In this document: in pieces, positions 40,456-53,400 of the stretch | Numbering within the stretch: position 1 is the stretch's first letter | Layout of the letters: every line of letters starts with the position of its first letter | From: Apostichopus japonicus | Taxonomy: Eukaryota > Echinodermata > Holothuroidea > Aspidochirotida > Stichopodidae | NCBI RefSeq assembly: GCF_037975245.1 | Contig: NC_092565.1 | Location: 11,216,499-11,280,498 of the forward strand | Direction of reading: 5' to 3' | DNA: 64,000 nt | Program-made: the position numbers and the translations under genes | Notes under the pieces: generated by a model | The model's database searches: none | What the model saw: the letters and a program-made list of their open reading frames with translations, nothing else | What the model was told of the DNA's origin: nothing

Positions 40456-43400
40456 AGCACTGCATCTTCAAAGAAAGCCTTTCTGATCACATCTAGGACA
40501 CGCAAAAGACAGGTCCAGCTGATACCTGTAGAGGAAGTGCGAAGAGTGACCACTTCTCCTTTGAATATAGCACTAGCAAGGAGATACCTTTGCTGGCCTC
40601 TCCGTTGGCATCCAACCACATCCTCACCCCCAACATGCCTGCATCTTCTAGTAGTTATGGCCCACTAAATTACACCCCAAAACTTGTCAAAGATACATTT
40701 AAACCAAAATAAGAAAAGAAAAAACAAGAAAATGATTTATTTCTAAAAAAACATTTTATTCATCAAAATGTATTTGATGTCATTACAAGTCGTTCCTCTA
40801 TTACCCATAGTGTTAAAATGCCATGCGTAATAAATTACTGCTAAACATGCAATGACCTCTAAAGTCATCTCTTTACTTGACTGTGATCAAAATCAAGGTG
40901 CTGAAAACAATAACCTGAATTTTTTTTCTTAATGCAAGATATATACTTTCAGAATGGGATCAAGGATTGCTGAAAAAGATGCATGAACAGTGAGAGGTGA
41001 TATTACAGTTCATAACAGCTAGCTAGCCCTAGGACATGAGAAAATTTGGCATTAACTTATAATACTTGTTACAGTGAAGCACATGAAATAATGTCACAGG
41101 AAATTTATGAAACACTGACATTAATAGCCCACTAAGTGTAGGGGGGGGGGGTGCTGTGTTTGAAACCACCATCATTTGACTTCTAGATTGCTGTTTCTGA
41201 AAGAAAAAAGAGAAAGAAATTTCTCCTATTCTGTTATGCTCCCTCACTTTCATCAGCTAGCACACAATTGCTGACATTTTTATAAAGCTGCTTCTAGCTA
41301 CAAGCCTGATCAGCATTGACCTCAATATGCTAGAAAGTCAAATAATGGGCACCCATAACCTTTATGTCATTTTCTGTCACTCAGACATTTTCGTTGTCTA
41401 ATTAAAAACTTAGCGCAAGGTCTGATGCTTCATCATTCAAAACTATTACAGCATTATGTAATTTCTAGCACATTTCTTTTACTGTTAAATTTTGGAAGCA
41501 ATCATGATTCAAGTCAGTTTGTACCATTATTGCGGAATGCTATTCATTCAAACCCTGCAGTAAGTGGTGGTCTTGTAGATAAGATGGGAAATAATATGGA
41601 TTGCCAGTCAAACAACATGCAATGTAAAAAGTCATATCATAACTCTATTTCGCGACTGGTAAGAACCAATTGAACTTCACCAGAAATGGCCACCAATATT
41701 TTTAACCTGCCTGCAGGATAGTGTAGTTAAAAAGGTGAACAAGAGTCCCTACTCTTACTGATAAGATCAAAGAAAGCTATGACAAACATCTGATAAGATC
41801 AGTTGGGGGGGGGGTGGTGTAACTTTGCACGACAACTAACCCCGTAATGCAAACACCTGATTGGCTTCAATCATCAACCAACGGGACCCGATCACACATT
41901 TTTGTTTATTGCACACTGTGCATTTCCGTCAATACCCTGTTCCACACAACACTCAACCCATATTGACCCCTCATTTCAACCCACCCTGAACCACCCACAT
42001 CCAACCACCCTGAACCCCACATCCAACCACCCTGTGCAAGCTTAACCTCTTTGGATCAGCTCATTCTGATCCTTCTTTTAAAAAAAAAGACATGTTTGTG
42101 CAATGGAGTATAAAACACTCAGTGAGAAAAGTTACCACAAAAAGTGACTTATGACGTTTTGTTTTGTATCGCCAAAAAATACATCTGTACATGTGAACAT
42201 ATATGAAAGGACACTTGGAAATGAAAAAAAAAAAAAAATTAAAAAGAGTTAAAATACACCTCCGGACTCCTGCTGAGTTGGTAAATATATATGGAGAGAT
42301 GATAATATTTCATGCAGAGGACTAAATATCTCATTGGAAATAAATATACGAATATAGTACAAGTTCTATATTACAAATTCAAAAACAAAAAATACGAAAG
42401 AAAGAAAGAAAGAATGCTACATTAAAGATCTAATGCAAGATCTAATGTAAGACCAAAGATGTGCTGTTTTGTGGTATTGGTTCCTTACTTCTTGTGCTAA
42501 TGAGCATTGCCAGACTTATTAAAGTCAACAATAAAATTTACAACAAAAGAATGACTTAACAATGTCTGCAAAATTGTAAACAATTAATTCAAAACATACA
42601 TCTTTTTATCATGTTTTTACAAAAACAATTTGTAACAATTTGGAAAATTTCAAAACCTATTCATGAGAAAAGTACAAAAACTATCTAAATTTTAACCTCT
42701 TACGACAACACTTTTATCTAGGATATTAAATGCAGCTTGTAAAGTTTTTCTAAAATCACTAGAAAATTCATTACAAAAGTTGGTTTTCATTCATTTGATC
42801 ATACTTGGAAGTCTTTAGTAGAATTCTTGGTGGAATGCAAACTTTTTCATGTCCCTCCACACAGCACTTCATCTGAAGAACATTCAAGATCTCATATGAG
42901 CCCAAAGCGCTACGGTCAGCTGAGATGTTGTCTTGACCCAGGTCAAGTCCTGGGGACAATTATATTACCGGGACAGCCCCCTCCCCCCCCCGAAAATGAG
43001 AATACACCATTCTTTAGGCTACATTTTCCTGGGCCCCTATTTTTGCTAAATACTCATGGAAGCTTGTACCGACCTCGGTATGCTTAATAAAGGAAAATAC
43101 TATTAATTTTGCAAGTATACTCTAGTTTTGCAGTATTAGTTTACCAAATAAACTGAGAGAAGTTAGGATTGCTGTTCCTCACATTGAGACTATAATTTAC
43201 CTTTTGTGGGTTTCTTTTTTTATAGGGGGGAGTCAAAAATTAATTAAATGATAAATTAATAAAACTAACCACTCCTAAAAGTTTTGTTTATTCAGACAAA
43301 CATTGCTTCAAATACTACATATTTCTCTTGATTACAGAAACTGAACGTTGAGTAATAAACTAAAATGCAATGTACAATATCTGTATGACTTCCTATGTGC

Positions 43401-46400
43401 TGGTTCCATCATAGATTTAAACATCAGTTAAATCTCCATATTTGGTTCTAAATTCTAAAGAGATTGAAAACTGGCTCAGAATCAGTTAAAGGGGTAAAAC
43501 AGTAACATAAAAACTACTTGAATTAAGGAATGACTAAAGCTACACAGATTTATGAAAGCCTCAAGAGTCAACTACCAAGAAGGAAAATGCCAAGAACCTT
43601 TCGAATATTAGAAAGAAGAATGCTCTGGAAAACAAGACCAGCCGGAATATCGCCTGCAGCCTATCACGACAAACGAAAAGATCGCTGAGACACCAGATGA
43701 CATGTAAGGAATGCAAGAACAGGACATTCTGTTGTTTGGAAATAAAATACAGATAAAAGTAAAGATAAAAGATACTACAAACTACAAAAGATTAGGAAAG
43801 CCTCAAGAGTCCACGACGACTTCTGAAATGGAAGCTTGTCTTTTCAAGATTGTTCCGTTGCAGAAGTAAAAATCCTTCAAGGAAATCGAAAGACTTTGGA
43901 ATTAGATAAAGGAAAGAAATGGAAGAATGGTTCCCCTCTAGTGCTACAGATGTAACAAGGAGAGATGAGACGAAAAAGAATTTCATCAATCTAATGGATG
44001 ATCCACGAAAGATTGCTTTAGATAGTTGCCATGGCAACAGCTAATCTCACCAACTGCTTGTCACATTTTATATATTCATGGCAAAAAAAGTCATCTTTGG
44101 ACTAAATTCAACAGGTTATCCTGTCATGAAAAGCTCATTCTATGAGATACAGGAAACCATAACATTCCATATGTGGGGACGATTATTATTTTGTTTTCTC
44201 GGGACTTCATCCAAAAACACTCTTAATTAATTATACACTGTTTTCTCTGAAAAGCTACACCAAATATGAATATCTTGATTACATCTCATTTCGACATATT
44301 TATGATTATTCATGATGAGAGCAGCATATTCTTCTTCCAAACCAGCATTTTATTTTTTTGTGAAGGACTTCACGACAATTCACGAAGATCTTTATTTTCA
44401 AACCTTTTCGACAAGGTTCCTTCTAATGATTTTGGCTCATCTCTATTTTCTTTATAACGATAATTACAAATTTCAAACAATGTTGTTTTTGACTAGGAAA
44501 GCAAAATTATGAGGATCAACCAACTTCATACAAAAATCAAACATAACTATAATTCTCTGATGTTGAATATTCATTTTATGATTTGCATACTATATTTTTT
44601 TATTTTTTTAAATTCTACAATGTGGTTCAAGGAGCTGTGTTTTGTGATGATAAATTTCTGTCCTGTTTAAAGTTCTGTATGTCCCAGGCAGGTGCAATAA
44701 ACTACTTCTTTGAGAAAAGATGCAAATAGCACATATTGAGCATCGCCGCTTGATGAAGATCAAAACTGTCCTGATCTAATATTGCAAATTAGATATATCT
44801 ACTGGTTAATTGTGTTAAGTGCCGTTTTTTGCTTTGAAAAAATGGAACCTATATGATGGTAAAAACTTTACAGACTGTGTGAGGTACAAATCAAGTTTCT
44901 GATAATCTATCAACAACTTCTGAGTACATCATGAATGTCAAGGCGCCAAAGAAATAATGTTTAATTTATGCTTGTAACTTCCATAACAAACCAACTTGAG
45001 TTTAAATTTTATTCTCAAAAATAAAATCCAGAGAATCGTTGAATTATTTCCCTTTATGATAAAACATCAATTTCCCCAAAAAAAGCTACTCTATAATTAC
45101 TCACTTGAAAGTCATGAAGATGCTGTCCCCCCCCCACCCCAATAAAATAAAATAAAAGAATCAATTATACACTCATTTATCTATAGTCTGCACCTTGACA
45201 TTTTTTAGCTCCCTGACAAAGTTGAACAGTTTTGAATCCATTTACCCAATTTTTTCCCCACAAACAGTGATGAATTCAACTCAATAGCATTATTCTAGTG
45301 TGTTATTTACAACATGCCAAAGGTGAATAGATAAATGAATTATGATGTCATCATAACTATTGTGAGAATTATTCCATTTGGAACAATTTGGTCAGTGAAC
45401 AAGTTATCAAAATTTGCTACAAGAGTGATGAAATTTCAAAGCAGTCAATTTTTGCAATTTTACAGATAAAAGATTGGTTAACTTTTACTTAACTTATCAT
45501 CAATTTGAGGCACAACACATGTTAGATCATTAATTGAATTGTTTCAGTGAAATAAACCCACAAAGATAATTTAGAGAGTAACTCTGAACATTTCGATTGT
45601 AGCATTATCTCACTTTTAACATTTTCATGATTATGTCTTGAAACCATTGCAGGAAGTACAAACTAGAAAAATGACAGAGTCAGCACTTGAACCTGGAAAA
45701 TACAGGTCTAACCACTGTCTACACGTTTAGACTCTCTTACTTAAAGTGGGTAGGAGATTACGCCTAACGATTACTGTTTCCACTAAATATGTATAATTAA
45801 TATGGATTCTAAGATACTAATAAATAACTAAATTAATATATGTATGTTGACTGAATCCTCTACCAGAAATCAGCAAAATGTGATGAGATTACTATGGCAA
45901 GAAATGTGGAAATATAAGTCATAAATTGTTTTTAATTTTTGTTGTTTATGTGCCTGAGTATATATTTGTTCATCCAACACTTCCAAAACTACCAAAGTAT
46001 TTATGTGTGTAGACAGTAGGAGTATATAGAAATGCCTATACTGAGGTATGAAAAATAAACTAAATTTATCAGCATTTGGAAACATCAATGTTGTTGTCGA
46101 GATGCAGTACTTCAATCAATGAGTTTCATATTGCATTGTCTGTGTTATTATACATAATGTTAGTTCTATATCCAAGACTGCAGCATCTTAATTTTGGTGC
46201 AAATGGGTCCAAGGTTAATCTCTCGTATGCTGCTAAACACCAACATAACTCTTCTTTTATCCTGCAGTGTATAAACATTTTTAGTAGCCGTGTTAATAAT
46301 ATTTTGTACCTTTCTGCTGTTTTAGTCGTCATGGCGTATATTTTATTTTGTTTTGTCTGTCTTAACTCGGTCGTATACACTCTTGAATTTTTTTTATGCA

Positions 46401-47172
46401 AGCATGTATTTATCCTTTCAGGAATATCATAAAAGTTGAAATCAACTCAAATCACTTTTGTGTTTTGCTGTGTCATTTCAGAACAAGGGGAGGTGCCTGA
46501 GCTGGACAGCTTGATTGTGGGATGGAAAGGAAGACCCCAAACTTGTTTAACATGCTTTAAAACTTCATGTCAGGTATTTGTCGGTACCTATGATATCATA
46601 ATGCACAGATGTCCTTCTCAGAGAACACAAGAACATTGCGGCCACTTCTACTTCCACATTGCTGATGATAGCTTTTACCAACAATTGGCAAATGTAGGTA
46701 TCTCCACTCTCACACTATTGTAACATTCAGATGTTCCTGGAAATACCATGGTGTACTTTTACTGCTATTTGTGTGCTGCGCTATGTCAACACCAAGTCAA
46801 CCATGTAAGCTGCTCTACCAGTAAATGAATGCCCCTGGCCCTCATCACTCGGTCATGCTTTTACACCAGTCGCCAATATATTGTAAATTATGTCACTCTT
46901 TGTTTCAGTTCTGGCATACGTTGCCCTGCTTACAACTTCACTGACAATGAACGATGGTACCTATTCTATAATAAAGTAGTTCAATGTAGTTTGCTCTCCC
47001 CATGAATGCAAAGTACTGCACTAACTATTAATGATATAACTGTCTTTCCCAAGTAGACTGCTCATCCCCCCCACGGTTATAGACAACTGCCCTGACAGAA
47101 AAACGATGTAACTTCTTTCTAGTTCTGATGTAGGTTGCTCTCCCAACAACAACAGACTAACTAACTACCTGC
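40456..47172. other. Intergenic sequence
   Basis: No gene is supported. It contains G runs (41141-41150, 41805-41814), a small tandem repeat at 41981-42033, and many short frames. A possible isolated plus-strand exon at 46482-46573 has AG and GT borders, but I could place no other exon with it. The 3' UTR of the LZTS2-like gene should fall in the right-hand part; a minus-strand AATAAA lies at 46347-46342. Confidence 0.5.
41981..42033 (+). repeat. Short tandem repeat, unit about 23 bp
   Basis: Two and a half units of CCACCCTGAACC plus CCACATCCAA in tandem, with small length differences between units. Confidence 0.75.
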
Positions 47173-48585
47173 CTAACAGTGAATCACATCACTTTTTTCC
47201 AGTTCTGAGGTAAGCTGTTGTACTTCTCTCTCTAGTTTGTGGTTCTTCTGTCCCATTTGCATGTAGTTCAGCTGCAGTTGTTTCTGATATTGCAGTACCT
47301 GAGTCTTCTCCCTCTGCCAGATCAACTTTTCTTTCTCAAATTCCTCGCCTTTCTTCTGAAGCTGCCCCTCTACTTCCTGTAGCTTGCTTTTCAGTTGGGC
47401 CATCTCCCTGTGGGTCCGTCTCATCTCTGCATTGTCCCCGGCCCCCCTCGAGTTGCCTCCCTGATCGACCTGTAGGAGCTCCAGTTTGTCGTATAAGCCC
47501 GCGATCTCCTTCTCTCTGTCTTGAAATCTCTCTCGGAACATCAGCATCTCCTCGTCCTTGGCTTGCAGCTTCTCCCTGCAAGACTTCAACTCGCTCTCGT
47601 GCTGTGTCAACTTCTTCTTTAGGCTGTCCCTCTCTTCTTTGATGTTCTCCTGCTTGAGGGTCGATTCTCGTCGCAACTGGAATAGCTCCTGTTCCCTCTT
47701 GGTGAGCTTCCATTGGAGGGAGCAGAAATCCTGCTCCAGCTGTTTCTGGGCCGACTTTGAATTCTCCGATCCTTTGAGACTCCTGCGCTTGCCCTTCGCC
47801 TTGCACTCGTTGTCCTGCACCTGCGCCTGCAGCTGAAGAACCTCCGTCTCTTTCCTCAGCGCCCGCTTCTCTAGATCCGAGATCTGCTGGTTCTGTTTCA
47901 GCCGGAGTTCTCTCATCTCGCCGTGGACGGCCTCCACTTCCATTTCCTTCTCCCTGACCCGAATCTCCATCTCGGACTTGAGCGCACGTTCGTTCTTCTT
48001 GAGCTGCTTCACCTCCTTGTCTTTGGTCTTGAGATCGGTGTGCAGTCCGTCCTGTATATCCTTCAGGTAAGCCAGTTCGGATATATCCTGAGCGATCTCC
48101 TTGTCCCTCTCCTCCAGCTTCTGCTGTAGCGACTGAAGTTCGTCCTCCTGGATGCTGACCTGTTTCGACAGGTTCAGTTTGACTTCATTGAGCTGATCCA
48201 GGGTCGCCCTCAATCTCTTCACCTCCAGGTCGCTGACTCCGCTCTGCTTCTTCACCAGATCCGGCGTCTCCTGCCACTTACTGCTGCGAGCCGCTTCCAA
48301 TTCTTCTTCCAATTTCTCCACTTTTTCTCTCTCTTGGAAGAGCTGTCTCTGGTATGAGTGAACCTTATCCCTGAGGTTATTGACATCGCCAAAGTTTTCA
48401 TTGATTACCTTCTTTGGGTTCTTACTACTACTACTACTACCACTACTACTACTGGAACCACTTCGCAAGTTTGAGTTCTCGTCTGGTGACTTATGATGAC
48501 TGCTCTGGTGATTGCTGTTCCTGAAATTGTGAGATGCTTCTGTCTTTTGCCTCAGTCTTGTATTTTCCTGCTCCAGTTGCAGTAC
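47173..48585 (-). CDS. lzts2-like: LZTS2-like terminal exon, main coiled coil
   Basis: The acceptor follows a T-rich tract (ttttgctttatttgcataaag). 470 codons and a TAG stop. A poly-Ser stretch sits near the start, then a long charged coiled coil, and the highly conserved YQKQLQLNYMQM segment close to the end. The protein ends TSELEKSDVIHC. A GT donor (GAAAAA|gtgatg) just before the stop could allow splicing to a further exon; known LZTS proteins end in a PDZ-ligand-like ATEI not seen here. Confidence 0.87.
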   Translation of the reverse strand, partial: VLQLEQENTRLRQKTEASHNFRNSNHQSSHHKSPDENSNLRSGSSSSSGSSSSSKNPKKVINENFGDVNNLRDKVHSYQRQLFQEREKVEKLEEELEAARSSKWQETPDLVKKQSGVSDLEVKRLRATLDQLNEVKLNLSKQVSIQEDELQSLQQKLEERDKEIAQDISELAYLKDIQDGLHTDLKTKDKEVKQLKKNERALKSEMEIRVREKEMEVEAVHGEMRELRLKQNQQISDLEKRALRKETEVLQLQAQVQDNECKAKGKRRSLKGSENSKSAQKQLEQDFCSLQWKLTKREQELFQLRRESTLKQENIKEERDSLKKKLTQHESELKSCREKLQAKDEEMLMFRERFQDREKEIAGLYDKLELLQVDQGGNSRGAGDNAEMRRTHREMAQLKSKLQEVEGQLQKKGEEFEKEKLIWQREKTQVLQYQKQLQLNYMQMGQKNHKLEREVQQLTSELEKSDVIHC

Positions 48586-50415
48586 CTTTATGCAAATAAA
48601 GCAAAAGAAAACAGACACTTCATTATCTAACAAGATAGGGTTTCCTTTGTCAATTCCCAGGAGATAGGTTATGCTTGTGCAATCTTTTGAGCATTTCCTT
48701 TTCAACCTTCCCAAGACCTCCACTTATAAATCGATATGAATCTGACACCAAAGAAGTTTCCAAAATTTGTAATTCTTCAGTAGAAGCAATGCATGAGTGA
48801 CACAAACTGACTGGATTACTTCTGCTGCGTATAATAGTTTTCCAGAAAACAGCGTGGTCAGTGGCAGGTAAAAAGGCCATATTTTGTTTAATATGGACTC
48901 TGACATTATGAGGAACTTGCTATAACAGGATTTCTTCAACATTCAGTTTGATGTGAAGTTGTTGTTTTTAAAAGTGTCTATCACATGCTGTGTGTAAAAC
49001 TGCTATCTTTGTCTCTACCATTAAACTACTCAGGGATGAGACTGAGCCGGGGAAAAAAAATCTGAAATTTATCGATCGCCGTCCTGGGGGAGGGGTTTAA
49101 GGGAGGGGGTGTCCCCCTCCCCTTTAGAATTTTTTTGTCAGGTAAGGAGGGCTTAGATGCAAAATGGTGGACTCTAGATGGAATCTATCACATCACGCAA
49201 CTCGCCAAAAAAGTGTGGAATTTCTGCTTGTATAATTTATCCATTACCTTTTTTGAACCAAAAAAAGGCTTTTTTGCTTGCTTTGTGCTACTTGATTCCA
49301 CCACTGGTCAAATTTGGTGTTCCTTCCCTTTACAGTCCAGCATGTTCGGCAAAAAAAAAAAAAAAATTAAATAAATAAATAAATAAATAAATAAAAAAAA
49401 TAATTAAAAAAAAAAAAACGCGAATTACGAGAAAAAACGCGAAAATGAAAAAAAAAAAATCGGAAATCCGCGTTTCCACGGAAGAGTCTCATGCCTGACT
49501 ACTACAATTCATGTGAGTTCACAGGCCATTGCTTTTATAGGCACATACCTTTATTTATACCATAACATGTCTACTACAATCACATACAACCTTTTGATTT
49601 ATGGCCCGCTTTTGGCCGGGCAACAGTTAACGTCTCCCACATGACCAAACTGGTTTTAGTGAATGAGAGATGGAACCATCATCACATGGAGAGCACCCCA
49701 TCGCATCACACAAACTACAACAATATATATGAACAGCTCTTGTGATATCATTACTTACCTATTCCCGCTCGTCCCTATACCACAATACATATTCAATATT
49801 TATTATATAAAAGTTTATATCACACTATTTTGATCGTGTTTCTTTCATGAATTGAAAATGCCGCATATGAACACTGTCAGCCTCGGATTACAGGCCTTGT
49901 TGATTTTTGTTTCATAATATAAATTACTCGTGAGAACCCCGTGAGAACAAAGCAGAACAATGCCCCGAGAAACAAATATTTTAACTGTACTTCCTTGTTT
50001 CGTGAGCTACAACAGATTTACCCTTCAGGTAAAAGCTTGAAAGATAAAGCCATCTAGATCATTGAGAGGCTCCAGAATACTTCTTCAAAGATTGAAAGTG
50101 AAAGATTGAACAAACAAGTCACAACTTGACTGGTACAGTACTGTATGTGATAATCTGTTCAAAAACAAGGAAGACAAAGCCAACATATATCTATCACAGA
50201 TGAATAACTTAAAGCAACATTCTTAAATCTAGTCAGAATATACCTGATGCCTGATGAGCATTGTCACTTGCAGAATGGGCATTACTTGCTAACGATTAAG
50301 CAACAGCTTACTAACTAGCTTAATAAGTCAAATCTATTTATCCTAGAAATGTCGGAAATGAGAACAATTTTTTTTATTTCCCCCTTTTATATTCTCTTTG
50401 ATGCATGACTAACAC

Positions 50416-50463
<48 letters not shown>

Positions 50464-53400
50464 TATATATAAAAGGGTTTGGGCAACAGAATTCAGTTTC
50501 ATCTTGGGAGGATGTCTTAGTTGTGATATCTCACTTTGAGAAAGAGGGTTTGTGGCAAACTTGTCAAAAATTGTTTAATCACTGCAAACACCTGTTTTAT
50601 GGAAATCTGGTCACCATAATAATGTTCTTCTAGGTTCCACATCAACCACAGAACACCATAGGAAGAAATTTTGAAACCATTTGTTACTATAATAAAGATT
50701 AAAGGAATGGTCAGCTTATTTTATATTGATAGCACTTTAAGTTTTTTTCTTTTAATTCTATGTGTTTCTTCTGAGGACTTTGGTCTCTGTGTGTTAAACT
50801 TGGTAGTCCAGTCATTTTGACAATTAAGACCATAAACTTGTAAATGGTCATTTCACAAACACAGTAGTGGTACTAAAATATGACCTGCACCTAAGTTTCC
50901 CTGCCGGTTAGCCTTATAACTGGATAGCCCATTGCCTTGTTATTGGATAGCCTCACTATAGGATAGCCTCACTGCCGGTTAGCCTTATATAACTGGATAG
51001 CCTCACTGCCGGTTAGTCCCAGCTGATGGCTGACTTCATTACCACTGGTTCTTACAGCTCCTGTCTTACCTGTCTTTGTAAGCTCTGTTCCATGTCTGCC
51101 GCTGATTCTCTCTGCTTCTCGGACTCTGTCTTTATCCTGGCGAATTCTTTTTGCCATTCCTGTCTCTTGTCCTCTTGAACTTGCAAGATGCTTTCTTCGT
51201 TCTGTTCCATGACTTGACGAAGACCTGCTAGTTGCGCTTCCAGTTCCTGCGAGTTGTAAGACAGGAAAGCTTAAAATTATACCAGTTCATTGAATGGAAA
51301 TTCCGCCTATTTTGATCCCTCCCCACTACTGTTCCATTGCCATGCCCAATACACCCACCAGTCTTGTCATTCATTCATTGTGAATGTGCTCAACCATTGC
51401 TAAACCCTAATGGCCATGATATGAATACATATTTAATTTGCTAGAATGTGATTAACAACCACATTGACACACACATCCTGGCCAAAACGGCATCCAGCGT
51501 GTATTATTGCATTCAACGTAAATTAAATCCGGCAATAAAAAATTGCCTCCACCGTAATAACTATTTTCGCAAGAACGTTATCAGAAATAATATTATCAAA
51601 CTGGCTGGTTATGTAATACTTGAAACATACTGGACGTTTCAATGAATATTTCACACTTCAATAAGTGCACTTCGAAAGAGGCATTTAATAAATATTTTTG
51701 AATCTCGGCAGGCCACCCCCCAGCTGGAACAACGCAAAAGTTTTTTTGACAAAGGTACTGAAAACTGAGAGTGCTTAAATGGGATGGAGACAGGTCATTG
51801 AGCGACATTGAAAACTTCAAAGTTTAATTTTACTATTCATTAACCATGCATTTTGTGATATGTCAGTCTAAAATATCCAACATTAATCTACTTCCATTTT
51901 GTAATCCAACACAGACGGACCTGTCTGTCCCTAGTCCATATGGAACAGAACTGTCTGAGCACCGTAAGTCCATATAGGACAGGCCTGTCAGTCTCTAAGC
52001 GCGCAATGAATATAACAGTCTGTGCACAGCTAATCCATCACAAACAGTAAACAGGTCTGAATCCAACAGACCTGCTTCCAGCCCATGTTGAACAGACCTG
52101 CTTGTCTTTGGCTCCACAACAAACAGAGCAGTCTGATTTTAATCTGACAGGACAAACCCTTTCCCTCATTCTGAGACTCAAGCATGCATAAAAAATCTAT
52201 TAAATCAACCTGTTTCAGTAACTGTCCCTTCTGGCTATAGCCTATAAGTATTTCCTTTGTCCCAAATATAGCATCCTCTTTCTACAGAAATCAAATTTAA
52301 AATCTATTCACACTGATCTTCCACTAATAAAATGGCCTGGGAATTCATGAATGAAAATTCATGATTGATATCCCAGATTCCCAACCCCTCAAAGGCTTGT
52401 TGGATCGATTCCCCTAAGTAACAGTTCAAATTTAATTCTGACGGCTCACTTGGGGAATATCACGAACGAGAATACTGATCACAAATGAAGTCTTTTGTTA
52501 TATAGTCTAAGGGAAATACTGACTACCCTTGGGGAGGGATGCCCTCTGATATTAACCAAGGTTGGCTGTTAACAGAGACACACATCTGCAGTGAGAACAC
52601 ATTTCATGAAGAAAAACTGAAAGGATGAATGGAAGTTAAGTCACGCAACAGACATGACTGCTGCAAATATGGCGAGATGGAAAACTGAAAGCAAAACTTC
52701 CCAAATGCTACAAGCCCGCAGACAGACAGACACACGCACATACAATTCAATGTACTGTGAAATAATAACAGTAGCAGGCAAGTGATGCACAGAAACTTAT
52801 TAACATTACAAATATCAAGCACTACTTCCACTCACTCCCCCACCCCACCCCTCACTCCCCCACTAAACCTTCAATTCTGTGGAAGTATCTATCCATTTAT
52901 TTCTTGTAAAGAATCTATTTTCTGGAAACGCTTGTTAAATTCAAGTACTATTGTAATAAATGTTTAAAACAGTCCAATTTAAAACCAATATCACAGTTTG
53001 ATTGATTTGCAAGCATTTACTGAGTTAGATATACTAACAGCCTATATAGGCAAATCTTTATGCTTTTTATTGGTGTGTTTTTCATTCTTCTGAAGGGTAC
53101 CATACCTGAATTCTGTTTCTCAGAGCAGGAGATTCCTCGTCCGTGGAGATTTCTTCAATTATGGAAGATACGTGAGAGGAGATGGACTGGTTGTCGTAAG
53201 ATGCAGCGCGGTGTTCGGGAGGAGGGGAAAGACCGCTGTGAATCAGCTGGCTGTTGAAGGGTGTATCATGACGGTCCTGGATGGAGGAATGACTGTAACT
53301 TCGGCCTCTTTTCTCCAACTGGGGAGGTTGACTCCTGCAGAAAGAAAACATAATGGACGGACGTCACCTTTAAAGTCTAGGTTCGGTGGCTGCAAAAATT

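Noticed and set aside
40279-40668. 129-codon frame starting in a miniature element
   Set aside because: The frame begins in the transposon core and runs into unrelated flank, so it has no consistent origin as a gene.
45675-45720. tRNA-like B-box resemblance on the minus strand (GGTTCAAGTGC)
   Set aside because: No matching A-box at the right spacing or cloverleaf that I could trace; too weak for a tRNA or SINE call.
47336-47836. Alternative frames inside the large coiled-coil exon
   Set aside because: Out-of-frame or antisense readings of the LZTS2-like exon; composition reflects coiled-coil codons.
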